From contig OX393549.1 of NCBI GenBank assembly GCA_947650365.1, positions 95,442,195 through 95,506,194 on the forward strand: 64,000 nt of DNA, given 5' to 3'. The notes beneath the pieces are model-generated. The model made no database searches and was not told the DNA's origin. It worked only from the letters and a program-made list of their open reading frames with translations. Origin of the DNA: Chamaelirium japonicum (taxonomy: Eukaryota; Streptophyta; Magnoliopsida; Liliales; Melanthiaceae). A program made the position numbers and the translations under genes. Positions 12,101 through 22,900 of the stretch are shown piece by piece (position 1 is the stretch's first letter; every line of letters begins with the position of its first letter).

Positions 12101-12644
12101 CACTTTCTTGGATGTAAGCTGCTGTCAAAAGATTGGTGCCCCGGCACTCGAGGCATTCGGGAGGCACTGCAAATCTCTTGTTGGGCTGCGGCGAGCAATG
12201 CACCCGCTGGAGGTGGCGGACAAGGTCAGCCAAGACGACGAGGCCTACGCCATCGCCGCCACGATGCCTAAGCTCAGGCATCTTGAGCTGGCATACTCGC
12301 TCTTGACGACTCGAGGGGTGCTCGAGATCCTCTCGGGCTGTCGGAGTCTGGAGTTCTTGGATGTGCGGGGCTGTTGGGAGGTGAAACTGGATGAGAATTT
12401 CCTGAAGGAGAAGCACCCTGGTCTGAAGGTGTTGGGACCTGAAATCATTGACTGTTACGAGAGGAGTCTATGGGAAGATTGCTCGGACTATTCGGAGGAC
12501 TCCTCAATGTACTCGTGGGAGTTCATGGAGGATGCCGGTGTTTGGGACGACGACGAACAAGGGTTGGAGGGGCTGGAGGTGAGGTTCTATGGAGGCGGGT
12601 TGAACGATGCCTTTGCGGGGTTTAATTGGCCGCCATCCCCATGA
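9124..12644 (+). CDS. FBW2: F-box protein FBW2 (two coding exons, 9124-9434 and 12014-12644)
   Basis: This is the substrate-recognition subunit of an SCF (SKP1-CUL1-F-box) ubiquitin ligase; in Arabidopsis FBW2 drives turnover of AGO1 and affects ABA responses. Exon 1 ends in donor GTAAGC at 9435 and exon 2 begins after TTTTGCAAG at 12013. The phase-2 junction rebuilds a His codon and joins FSFVAD to HAGSLQTL, exactly as in the family. The product is 313 residues against 317 in Arabidopsis. Residues about 10-50 form the F-box (WEELIPDALGLIF, LTVIPRVCKSWGRAV), followed by short leucine-rich repeats (LTFLD-like VTFLDVSCCQKIG, LRHLELAYS, LEFLDVRGCWEV). An acidic tail (WEDCSDYSEDSSMYSWEFME) is also diagnostic. 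No frame damage is seen. The start ATG is the first in frame and lies 20 bases after the leader acceptor. The alternative, a generic F-box/LRR protein, is unlikely given colinear identity. Confidence 0.93.
9435..12013 (+). other. FBW2: FBW2 intron 1 (2.6 kb)
   Basis: An AT-rich intron with GT..AG ends and a pyrimidine-rich stretch before 12013. It contains one copy of a dispersed repeat at about 10050-10470, which has a second copy inside LNK1 intron 1. No other gene is supported inside it. Confidence 0.85.
10050..10470. repeat. Dispersed repeat copy A (AATGTCGGCCGAAA...ACATTTAAAACCTTG)
   Basis: The stretch shares an ordered series of blocks with 34690-35115: AAATCATCGAAATG, AATGTCGGCCGAAA, ATGACA, TTCCTTCAAAAATA-like and ACATTTAAAACCTTG. 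Both copies are AT-rich and non-coding, and both sit in introns. The end ...TTAAAACCTTG resembles plant hAT MITE termini. Left boundary and target duplication are unresolved. Confidence 0.6.
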
Positions 12645-13860
12645 GAGTCCGATTGTGTCGTTGCAGAACTGGTCGGGAACCGCCCGCTGCTACTACTATT
12701 ATCACTACGAATGCCGTGTTAATGCCGCCCTATCTTATAACTCTTGTTGTAGCTTTTCTTTGTGGAGAACTACTGGAAGGAAAGAATGTTGCATGGTGTA
12801 ATGTGAATGTTTGCGTGGAAGCGGAGCTTTGTGCTGAATCCTTCTATTTTCGACTTGTGAGAAGTTGCTTATCATTAGCTATTTTGTTTGAAATACTAGG
12901 TGATGATCATCACTAATTTGTTTAGTTTTTCTTTGTCTCCTGTTTGTGTAAGGTTGTGTTCTTATCCTATGAATTGGAATTCCCAAGAAAATGGGTCAAT
13001 TACCATGTTCTTTCGATATCGAAAGTGTGTTTGAAAGCTTGTTCCCCAGTAAATGAAAGCCCATCTTTAACCAAAAATCTAAGACTTATAAATCCCACTG
13101 TAAATGAGAACCCACTTCTTGTGGAATGTCTTTGCTCAAACAAAAACCTAAGACTTGTAAATCCTACTGTACCTCCAGCACCCTCATGGTGAAGGTATGT
13201 ACCTGCATACAAAACCCAATGTGGGAGGATTTTGAAATCCCTGGCTTCCTGGTGGTTTTATTCCAAATCCCAGGAGAGAAGCACAGCTTTAAGTAAATAT
13301 TAAGACACAAATCCCAGCAGTGACTGAAAGATTCTCAATTGCTGTTTCCATTGTTGAAAGCTTTGGCTAGAGATGGTGTGGGGTCAGGGCCAATCCTGAA
13401 TGGTTTCTTGGCAGTGGGGAGAATCACAAGGACAGAGGGACAAGGCTGTCTAACCTCTCTGAATTAGGACAAAAGGGCCATCCCCCTCTCAATCTTTTCA
13501 GGCCTCAGATACTGAGATATTCCATGTTCATAGCAAGGTCTATCTTCAAAGCAATAATGGAGTCATGGGGCTCTCTTCCTTTCCTCTCTCTCTCTTTTTT
13601 TTTTTTTTTCTTTTTCTTTTTTGACCTTTTCTTCTGAGTGAAGCTTTGGTTGGGCTGTGGTGAGTCAATTCTCACCAAACCACCCAACACACAAAAATCT
13701 CACCAAACCATTAACTCAAAAGCTAATCATTCAATGAGACCCAACCAATGTCCATTCAATCTGCTCTGAACAAGTTAATTGCATTCAACTACTCCAAAGA
13801 ATCCTGCTTTCCTTTCAAGAAGGATGAGTTTTTGTTTCTAGGCCTCCTGTGTTCATGGGT
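12645..13860 (+). other. FBW2 3' UTR and downstream intergenic DNA
   Basis: The 3' UTR probably occupies the first 250-300 bases; AT-rich DNA follows. Two copies of a ~30-bp motif (AAAAATCTAAGACTTATAAA at about 13072, AAAAACCTAAGACTTGTAAA at about 13141) stand about 69 bp apart. A poly-T stretch occurs near 13594-13610. No gene recognised. Confidence 0.4.
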
Positions 13861-14840
13861 GTCAACAAGCTAGACCAGGCTCAGGCCGGGGTTTGCGTGG
13901 GCTCGAGCTGTGCCCGAACATATTGGGCTAAAAGAAACATGCAAGCTTGGAGTAAAGCAGGTTGACACTAAAGTTGATATGTGACTCCAAAGTAAGTAGA
14001 TTCCGGCGCTTGGTGGAAAAGTTGATGTATTAATGTATCTGACTATAAGTAGGCCGATATTGCTAATGTCGTGAGCCTTGTTAGAGCATCTCCAAGGGTC
14101 TCGCTTGGCTGGTTCCTTTCGCTCAATCGAACAAGTGACAGCGACAGATTGGTCCTCCAACAGCCTCACTTACCAACTCGATTAGGCAAGCGAACCCAAG
14201 CGAACAAAAATCTGCTCGCCCGGTCGATCGAGACCTCCACCACTCGCTTGGCTGGGTCTCACATGTCATCATCACCCATGTGATGTTGCAGAGTTAATCG
14301 GAACCATAGTTTGGGCTATCAGGACCGCCCAATTTCATGGCCGGTGACCGTTGGTTCGATTGCTATATTGCCTTGATGAGTTCCAAAAACGTCCCAAAAA
14401 CACTCAAAATAATTTTTTTTTTAAAAAAAACCGTTTGATATGAGATAAAAGACCAAAAAGAAATCCCAAAAATTACAAAAAAATAAAAAAGAGTAAAATA
14501 GCAGATAATTATTAATTTATTATATAAATAATGGCATACACAAATCATTTCTACACGTTATTCCAACCACTTCGCCTTTGTCCAAACCCCTGAAGCCAAG
14601 GATTTGAATGAGTTTGATACTTCGGCCTATGAGGCGAGCGGATCGGAATTCAACATCTACAGAGATATCGTGCCGGAATCGGAGACGCAAGCGACGACGG
14701 AGCTTACGTCGATATCCGGCCAACCCCCCCGCCGCAAGCAAAAGCTACACCGGGTTGGCAACTTTACCGTATACAAGGACAATTAGGCCCGATATTACTT
14801 ATGTTGTGAGCCTTGTTAGCCAATACATGCATGTTGTATT
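13861..14840. other. Intergenic repeats flanked by a direct repeat
   Basis: A ~35-bp sequence with CCGATATT and GTGAGCCTTGTTAG occurs at about 14052-14084 and again at 14788-14820 in the same orientation, about 735 bp apart. The first copy leads straight into AGCATCTCCAAGGG, a word typical of Harbinger-type MITE ends. The interior has a small open frame at 14604-14786 with no recognisable domain. Probably a decayed insertion. Confidence 0.35.
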
Positions 14841-15500
14841 GTCCAAATAGGTAATAAGTTACTCCAAGTGAATAATTATATGGAATTAGATGATCCCATG
14901 GGCATAAGTTGCCTCCTAGACCTAGTTACTACTTCTCCAGAAGTAGAAACTACTTTTTCCCAAAAACTAGCAACTACCTTCCGAAAAGTAGCAACTATAT
15001 CTGGTGAGTTGTAGGTTGATCCAAATATGTAATAAGTTTGTCCAATTAAGAACTTTGATGATCCGATGAAGCATAAGTTATCTTCTTTAACTTATTTATT
15101 TCTTTTCGGGACCAAGTTATAACTTTCTTCAAAATCTATTAATTGGCAGTCACTTGTTGGGTGGTCCAAGTTGGTAATAAGTTAGTTCGAGCGAAGAATT
15201 AGATGATCGCATACAAAATAAGTAGTCTTCCTGACCTAAATACTACCTTTTGCGAAGCAGTTACTAGTTTTTTTAAAATAATATCCAGGTCCTGAAAAGT
15301 AGTACTTATGTCTCAAAGAGTAATAGAATGGTCCAAATAGGTAATAAGTTTCCTACCCAAAAAAAAAAAAAGGTAATAAGTTACCCTAATTGGAGGAATT
15401 AGATGATTTCATGCAGCATAATTAGTCCACCAGACCTAGTTGCAACCTTGTTGTTTTCAAAAAGTAGTAACTTGGTCTCAAAAATTAGTAACTATATATT
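14838..15500 (+). repeat. Degenerate ~165-bp tandem repeat, about four copies
   Basis: Each unit carries, in order, GGTCCAAATAGGTAATAAGTT, AATTAGATGAT(C/T)CCATG, a CATAAGTT word, GACCTAGTTACTAC and AGTAGCAACTA. Copies begin near 14842, 15015, 15165 and 15330. The copies have diverged strongly and carry small indels. No coding frame persists across the array. Confidence 0.6.
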
Positions 15501-16744
15501 GATTGGATTTAAAAGATATAGATTGTAGATTTCTGTAGAAAAAATCAAATAAATGATTAATTTATTCAATTAAAAATGCAAGTAAAAAATGTTTTCAGGT
15601 GAAGAATTGATATTCTGGTTTATCTAGATTTAATATAAAAATATTTTTTAAAATCATGTTAAAAACGATTTTTTTGAGTTATTAATAGCTAAAATTGTTT
15701 TAATTATAGATGTAATTATATATATAAACCAATGTGGACCAGTTTGAACCAACTGAAACTGATTTTGCTGAATCAGTTCCCATCTTTGCTTAACACCTAA
15801 CAGAGAAACCATATTTCCCTCTTTCGATCATAGGAGCAATATTCGCTGCATTTTTTAAGAATTCACTAATATTTCACGAACTTAAATGCAAACGAATTGT
15901 TCTCCGAATTATTCTTCTTCATAAGGCGTGCCCGAGGTATTCACAAGCTATTAACAAATTTTACGAATAATTCAGGAATGAACTGATTTTTTTTTTTTTT
16001 CAGAGTTGAGGTTCCATGTTCCTGTCTTGATTGCGCATGAACTGATTTCCAGTGTCACCCACAGAACAATACTTACAGTAATTAAATGGAATTACTAGTC
16101 TCTTGAACCTTTCTTAAGGATCCCTGTAGTTTCTTCTCTCAGATTGTTAACTACGGGGGGTCGGAGACGGGTATGCAGATGAGAAAACAATTGCAACAAA
16201 CTTGAACAAGTCCAGGAATGAGCAAGAGAATTCTATCTAAAGGGTGACGATCACTCAACACCACCGAGGAAATCTTGCTCTAGATGTGATCTTTATGAAA
16301 CTGTAAGAGCAGTCGAATAGTCATGGATTAGGGTTTCGATGAGGACCTAAGATGACCATACCCACAGGGAGAATCAACCAGAAATTTTAAGGCCAACAAA
16401 AATTTCCACTGAAATAAGGCAGTCATGCATCGAAGTGCAGAACACAAAGTGAGAAACTACATGGCTACCATGATGGATGTCCATGGGACTGTTGCATCAA
16501 TGTCAAAACAAGCATATGAGTAGCTAGAATTAACAAGGCTAATGACACTTATCGAGTAGGAATAATTATATTATTCAACTATCTAGCAACAACCATTAAC
16601 ATATATTGCATGTTTTTCCAAAGGTTTCCATGAGTTTCAGATTACACTTAAAAATAAACACACGATGCTCTTCAGCATGAGCAGATAGACGAAGTAACAA
16701 CAGTGCAGGCTCATTAGTTTAATTGGTTCCAACCAATGGCCCAA

Positions 16745-16746
<2 letters not shown>
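15501..16746. other. AT-rich intergenic DNA downstream of LNK1
   Basis: No gene, RNA gene or defined transposon was recognised. It ends at the (GA)n tract. Confidence 0.35.

Positions 16747-16804
<58 letters not shown>
16747..16804. repeat. (GA)n microsatellite
   Basis: A nearly pure GA tract of about 58 bp, probably just beyond or within the 3' UTR of the minus-strand LNK1 gene. Confidence 0.9.
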
Positions 16805-16807
<3 letters not shown>

Positions 16808-16941
16808 CGGAGACAGTTACTGAATATAATGTGTAAGCAACAACTTCATCTATTACCATGGGAAAATAGCAGAAAATTACAGCATAATATGCAAAAGTGC
16901 AGTAAATAAGAGTTGGCGCAGGGGGGGTAACAGACCGTCTA

Positions 16942-19900
16942 TCATAAATATACAGCCCGATCAGCACTCCATTGAAAACAGGCATTGGCTGGAGACTCAA
17001 GCAGAATGCCATTACCAGACAGCCCCCCTGAGGCTGGAAATAGAAGGCCTGTGAAAAGAAGATGTGCAATAGATCGATCTATGGGGTTTGAGTCTGTTTC
17101 ATCATCCATAAACTCTGCACACCTGCTCAACAATCAATCAGCATCAGAACATATGATGTGTTTCCCCTAGCCTTTTCTTCTTTTTTAAGTCTATAGTTGT
17201 CATGAAAGGGAAATAAAATTGCATGATTAAAACACAGGAAATTTTCATATTCGACAATGAATTATGCCATTTACCAAGCTTCCACACTGTTAGATACCCT
17301 CACACCTCAAAACCCAGGTTGTAAGGGGAGGTCCACAGGGGGTATATTAAGCGGGTGATGGGTGCCTCCCTCACCGATGTGGGACTATCGTCAACACTCC
17401 CCCTCACGCGGAGCACGCGTGGCAAGGATCCTCCCACACAGAGCACGCATGGCAAGGCACAATCGGTGGGGAGCACCCGGAGCGAGAGCAGGAGCAGGAG
17501 CAGGAGACTGGCCAGCTCTGATACCATGTTAGATACCCTCACACCTCAAAACCCGGGTTGTAAGGGGAGGTCCACAGGGGGTATATTAAGCGGGTGATGG
17601 GTTCCTCCCTCACCGATGTGGGACTATCGTCAACACACACCAAAAATCATATGCATTTATTTGCATATAAATAATAATGTAGAAACTAATCTTTTGATAC
17701 ATTTAACTACTTCCAAGATAATTGGAGCAACCTATATTAGATCATCGTGTCACTGAATTGACTTCAAAATAAAACAATCTCGCCATCAGTTACCTTGAAA
17801 TATATAATTACTGATACATACCCGGTTACGATACACGGAATCTAGCTAATTTTAGAATAAGTTATGATTTAAAATATACAACTAAAAGTAAAATTCAGCA
17901 TCCACAAACTATCCACGATCAGATTTTTATAAGGAAATAGCCTCCCTAATCAAGTTAGCATGCATAGACATTGGCAAATAAAGAAAACAAGCAATAGTAT
18001 ATGATCAACCTCAAATTTGACTTTAAAAATAATATTTCAGCAATTAAGTACTCATGCAAAGGACTAATAAAATGTTCGGATTAAGCTCCAACGATGTACC
18101 AAGCAAGCCAAGCCACAATAAGGGTTAGGGTTGATTATGAGACCTATGGATCTATGGCGGGATCAAAAGCCCATGAAATCAAGGAAAATATAATAATATC
18201 AAAAATGAAGAAGATAAAGGCTTTCGATCTTAAGAAACATAGAGCGGAACGCTTATCTTGAAGTTGGATTTTGAGAAGGCTTTCGATCGACTTCATTGGG
18301 ATTTCATTATAGCTACCCTTCGAGCTAAAGGCTGTTTAGCTAAATGGTTAAGCTGGGTCCTCAACTGCCTCTCTTCGTCCAAACTCTCTTGTTCTATTAA
18401 TGGGGAACTAGGTAGCCAATTCCTAGTGAGAAAAGGGCTGAAGCAGGGGTGCCCAATCTCTCCCTTCCTCTTTATTCTGGTGGTTGATGCTTTTGATGCT
18501 ATCCTTAGCAGGGCAAGAGACCGAAATCTAATTCATGGCCTACGAGGTAACTCCTGGTGCTTATCGAACCTTCATTTTGCTGATGACACTATTTTCTTCT
18601 GTGAAGCGACGCTTGAGCAGGTAGTAGTGCGGAAGATTATTTTATATGCTCTGGAGTTTTACTCGGGTCTTTGAATAAACTTCAACAAGAGCTCTATCTG
18701 CTACGTGGGTTCCCAAGAGGATTTTGGTCAAAGGGCTTCTATGCTTCTGAATTGCAGATTGGATTCGCTACCGATTAGGTATCTGGGCCTTCCCATCACC
18801 AACAAATCCCTTTCTCGTGCGGATTGGTCTAAAGTCATTGAGAAAGTGGACTTGCGTCTCTCTAGCTGGAAGAGTAGACATCTCTCCCTAGGAGGTCGTC
18901 TAACTCTGGTTAATTCAATCCTCTCTTCGATCCCGTCCTATTATCTGGTTTTCTACTTCGTCCCTGCCTGGGTGATTAGAAAGATCGATAGCATTCGAAG
19001 CAGTTTCCTTTGGAAAGGAGCGGATGGCTCTTCAGGATCTTATCATCTTGTTAAGTGGGGTGTAGCTTGTAAATCGAAGGAACAAGGAGGCCTAGGCATT
19101 CTCAATTTGAAAGACTTCAACAAGGCGCTCCTAGGCAAATGGTGGTGGAGACTTCAGAATGACCACGGAGACCATTGGTCGAATATCATCAGAGATCGTT
19201 ATTTCCGGCGATTCTCCCCCCTTCAAGCGAGGAGCCGTCGATCTGGGAAGATCTCTCCTTTCTGGAAGGGTATTTGCAAAGTCGGGACTTCCTTTAAATG
19301 TGGCACGAAGCTGATCTTAGGAGATGGGGGGAACATCAAATTCTGGACAGACCAATGGGTCGACGACGTCAGTCTGGCAACTCTTTTTGCGGATCTATTT
19401 GTGAGAGCTTGGGACCAGAATGCTTCGGTTCGATCCCAGGTATCTCGAGCTCTAGGCACCTTTTCTTGGGCCGTCAAGTTTAGGAGGTCCATTAATCCAG
19501 CATTGCAGCACCAGCTTGATGATCTTTACCAGATCTTATCTTATTTCACTCTAGGTCCTGAAAGAGATTCCACCTCTTGGAAATGGGAAACTTCCAGGGT
19601 CTTTTCTGTCAGATCATTTTACCGTTTCTTCAATGCAGGAGGTATTATTTGCCCGATTGCTAAGCACCTCTGGAATTCCCCAACTCCACTTAAGACTAGA
19701 ATCTTCATGTGGTTGGCGATTAGAGAGAGACTTCTCACCAGAGTCAATCTTTGACAGCGTAACAATCCTAATATCCCGGATATCGCCTGCACCCTCTGCC
19801 ATTCGCATCGGGAGGATGTGGATCACTTATTTCTCCGTTGTCCATTCTCGAAGAAGTTGTGGCGTATGCTGAAACACTGATTCCTTGTCAAGGGCCATCC

Positions 19901-22900
19901 GGGATCTATCTGTTCTTTGTGGACTCTGTGGAGATCTAAACGCATCAGCCGTACCCTCAGACCCGCTTGGGACCTATTAGTTATTGGTCTTTGCTGGAGC
20001 ATTTGGAGAGAGCGGAATTCTAAAGACTTCTCAAGTAAAGAACTACCTATCGAGACGGTCTGGGGGAGGTATACTAGGATGATCCATAGCTGGTCCACAG
20101 GTTTCTCTCCTAATCAGTCTAAGGCGATTATCTCTTTTATCTGTAATTTGTAACTTTCTCTTCCTTATTAATAATATAGCTTGGGGTATGGCTTAACCCC
20201 ATCCTCTCCCACTCGGCGAGGAATTCCTCAAAAAAAAAAAAAACCCGGGAGATTCAAGATCTCTATGCAAATAGCTATGTCGATGAAGACGAATGGCGGG
20301 GAGGTAGATAGCAACGAGGAAGATCGAGAGATGAAGCCGGAATAACCCCATGAGGAAGACGATGGCAAACGAAGGACGCACCTTCACGATCTCTCGATCA
20401 AAGCAAAAAGCTTTCAGATTTTCTAACCCTTTTTTCAAACTAGGGTTTTATCCTGTATATATAGAACAAAGGCAGCCAACAAGTGAGGAAGAAAAGGGTT
20501 GCGTGAGCAAGTTGGCGCGTGAGGCAATGGGACGTGCCTTGTTTCTCGCGTGTGAGAGAGAGGGAGCCCGTCACTTTGTGCACCGAAAGAAGAGGAGACC
20601 AAAAGAGGGGGTCGCGGTTCATGTTTCACGGGATAAACATCCCGTGAGATTTTTTTATCGGGAAAAACAAAGGCTGTGGCCTTTTGCGTGGCTGTCTCGC
20701 GCGGAAAGGGTGTAAAAGGGGCCGGGTTAGGTCTCTTGGGGCACCCATGGCGGAAATTAAATAAGCCTATAAGGCTATAGAAATTTATAAAGGCACACCC
20801 ACTAGCTTTGGTGCATGTATGCTTGGCTTTAATGCTTTAGCTATTGGCATGTTTGCTTTCACATCGTTGGATGCGATATCCGACACCTTCCGTCCTCCTG
20901 CATGGCATGATTATTATTCATCCACTTAAGATTATAAGTGGTCAAACCATAAAATAGCTTAGTGTGACAAAACCATGCACCATAGGCCAAAAAGTCATAG
21001 AGAGCAATCCAGACGTCCGATCTTAGTCTGGAGACAGGCGATGGAACCCAAAAGACAAACTACTACCAACTAGAACATAAAAATAAAGATATAACGTAAT
21101 TTAGTACCTAATTTAGATATATCCATCCATTTGAGGATAATAAGCACTGTTAAATTCTAATTTAGTAACTAATTTAGACTATAAAGTTTTCCAAAAGTAA
21201 CTTAGGAACCGTGTATCCCTATCCGAAGTAAAATATTTTGGGATGTCATGAATGCGAACTTCTTTCAAAAACAATTCAATGACATGATATGCATCAGAAG
21301 TTTTTTTTATAAGGAATAAAATGTGTCATTTTCGAAAAACGATCGACAACCACGAAAATCGAATATACTCTTCTAAGAGTCATAGGTAAACCAACAATGA
21401 AATCCATTGTATCATCTACCCAGGGCCTAGTAGGAACAGGTAACGGAATGTAAAGTCCAATGTTTTGTAATTGTCCTTTAAATTTCTGACAAACTTGACA
21501 GCGTTGGACAAATCTTTCAACGTCTCGGCGAAATTTGAACAAAAAAAAACCTCTTTAACCAAGGCAATAGTTTTGGCTTTACCGAAATATCCGGCGAAAC
21601 CACCGCTATGCCGTTCTTTAATGATAAGCTCTTTCAAGGATCCCTTACAGATGCGGTCGAGTCGGTCGGTGCCAAAATTTTGACATTCCTCCCAAATCGA
21701 ATCAAAGAATGGTTCATTCTTATATAGATCTCATTGTGAATCAAAGGAAACCACTCGATTTTGTATAGACACTAGGAGATGTGACCGACGACTCAGAGCA
21801 ACAACAGCTCGATTGAGGACTCCTGTCTTGTGCCTAAGATGGAAGGTATACTCTTGCAAGAAGGCGGACCACTTAGCATGACGTTTGTTTAGGTTCTTTT
21901 GAGATCCCAGATACTTCAATGCTTAGTGGTCGGAATTAAGCACGGATTCTCTTTGGATAAGGTAGTGACACCAAAATCGGAGAGCTTGAATGACATCATA
22001 AAATTCCACATCGTATGTAGAGTAACGTGATCGTGCATGACTCGGTATCGACCAATATGGACCAAGTATCTGTATAGGACGGTGACTCGGCACCGGATAG
22101 TAGAAAACCGAGTCATACCTTCCAATACGACTCAAGTATTGGCTGAGTTTTGAAACCATGATTTGTATCATTTTACCCTATGATTTCCTTAACCAGTCAT
22201 CCGAGTAGCCAAAAAACTTCTTAAAATGACATGTAATACTACTTGCTTGTATGCATTTGCTTTATTCATTATTCTTACACACATTGGGCTCATGTCCTAC
22301 AAGTGTGAGTCATAGCACAATGAAATCGTCTTATTAAGGCTATTAACCTATATGTCGACACATTGTATATTCCTGCAATGCTTCTAATATATCAAAACTG
22401 ATTGGGTAGATTTACATAATACATAATAAAACAAACCATTTTTAATATGACAAACCCATTTGAGACAAAATTCCTATGAGACCAAAACCATCCCTCATCT
22501 TGAAGATATGTTTCTTCAAGATAAGTACTCCAATATTGCATGGAATAGGGATGATGCTTCCTCGTGCTACTTGTATGGGTTTTCCTTTTGATGGTCTCTG
22601 TGCAGTCTCTTTCTTTACTAATAATACCCTACAAATGAAAACTCTAAACAATATTAATAAACATATCATGCGATATACAAAAATTGGTAATCGGTGGCTC
22701 GACATAATATGAAATGATGAATTGTAAATTAGCTATGTTGAAGTTCATCCCATTAAATTTCCACCAACAAAGAAGTCACCAATGGAATTTATAGCAACAA
22801 AAACTTTGGTGGATGATGTACACACTGACAACTCAAAAAACTATTATGATCCTCAAAGCTAAGCATTTTAGAGAATAAAAATTTCAACCTCAATAAGATT

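Noticed and set aside
14604..14786. 60-codon ORF as a real small gene
   Set aside because: No similarity recognised, sits between direct repeats in transposon-like DNA; an overlapping frame is equally open.
18235..20243. Active LINE
   Set aside because: Endonuclease half missing and at least three in-frame stops interrupt the reverse transcriptase and zinc-finger region.
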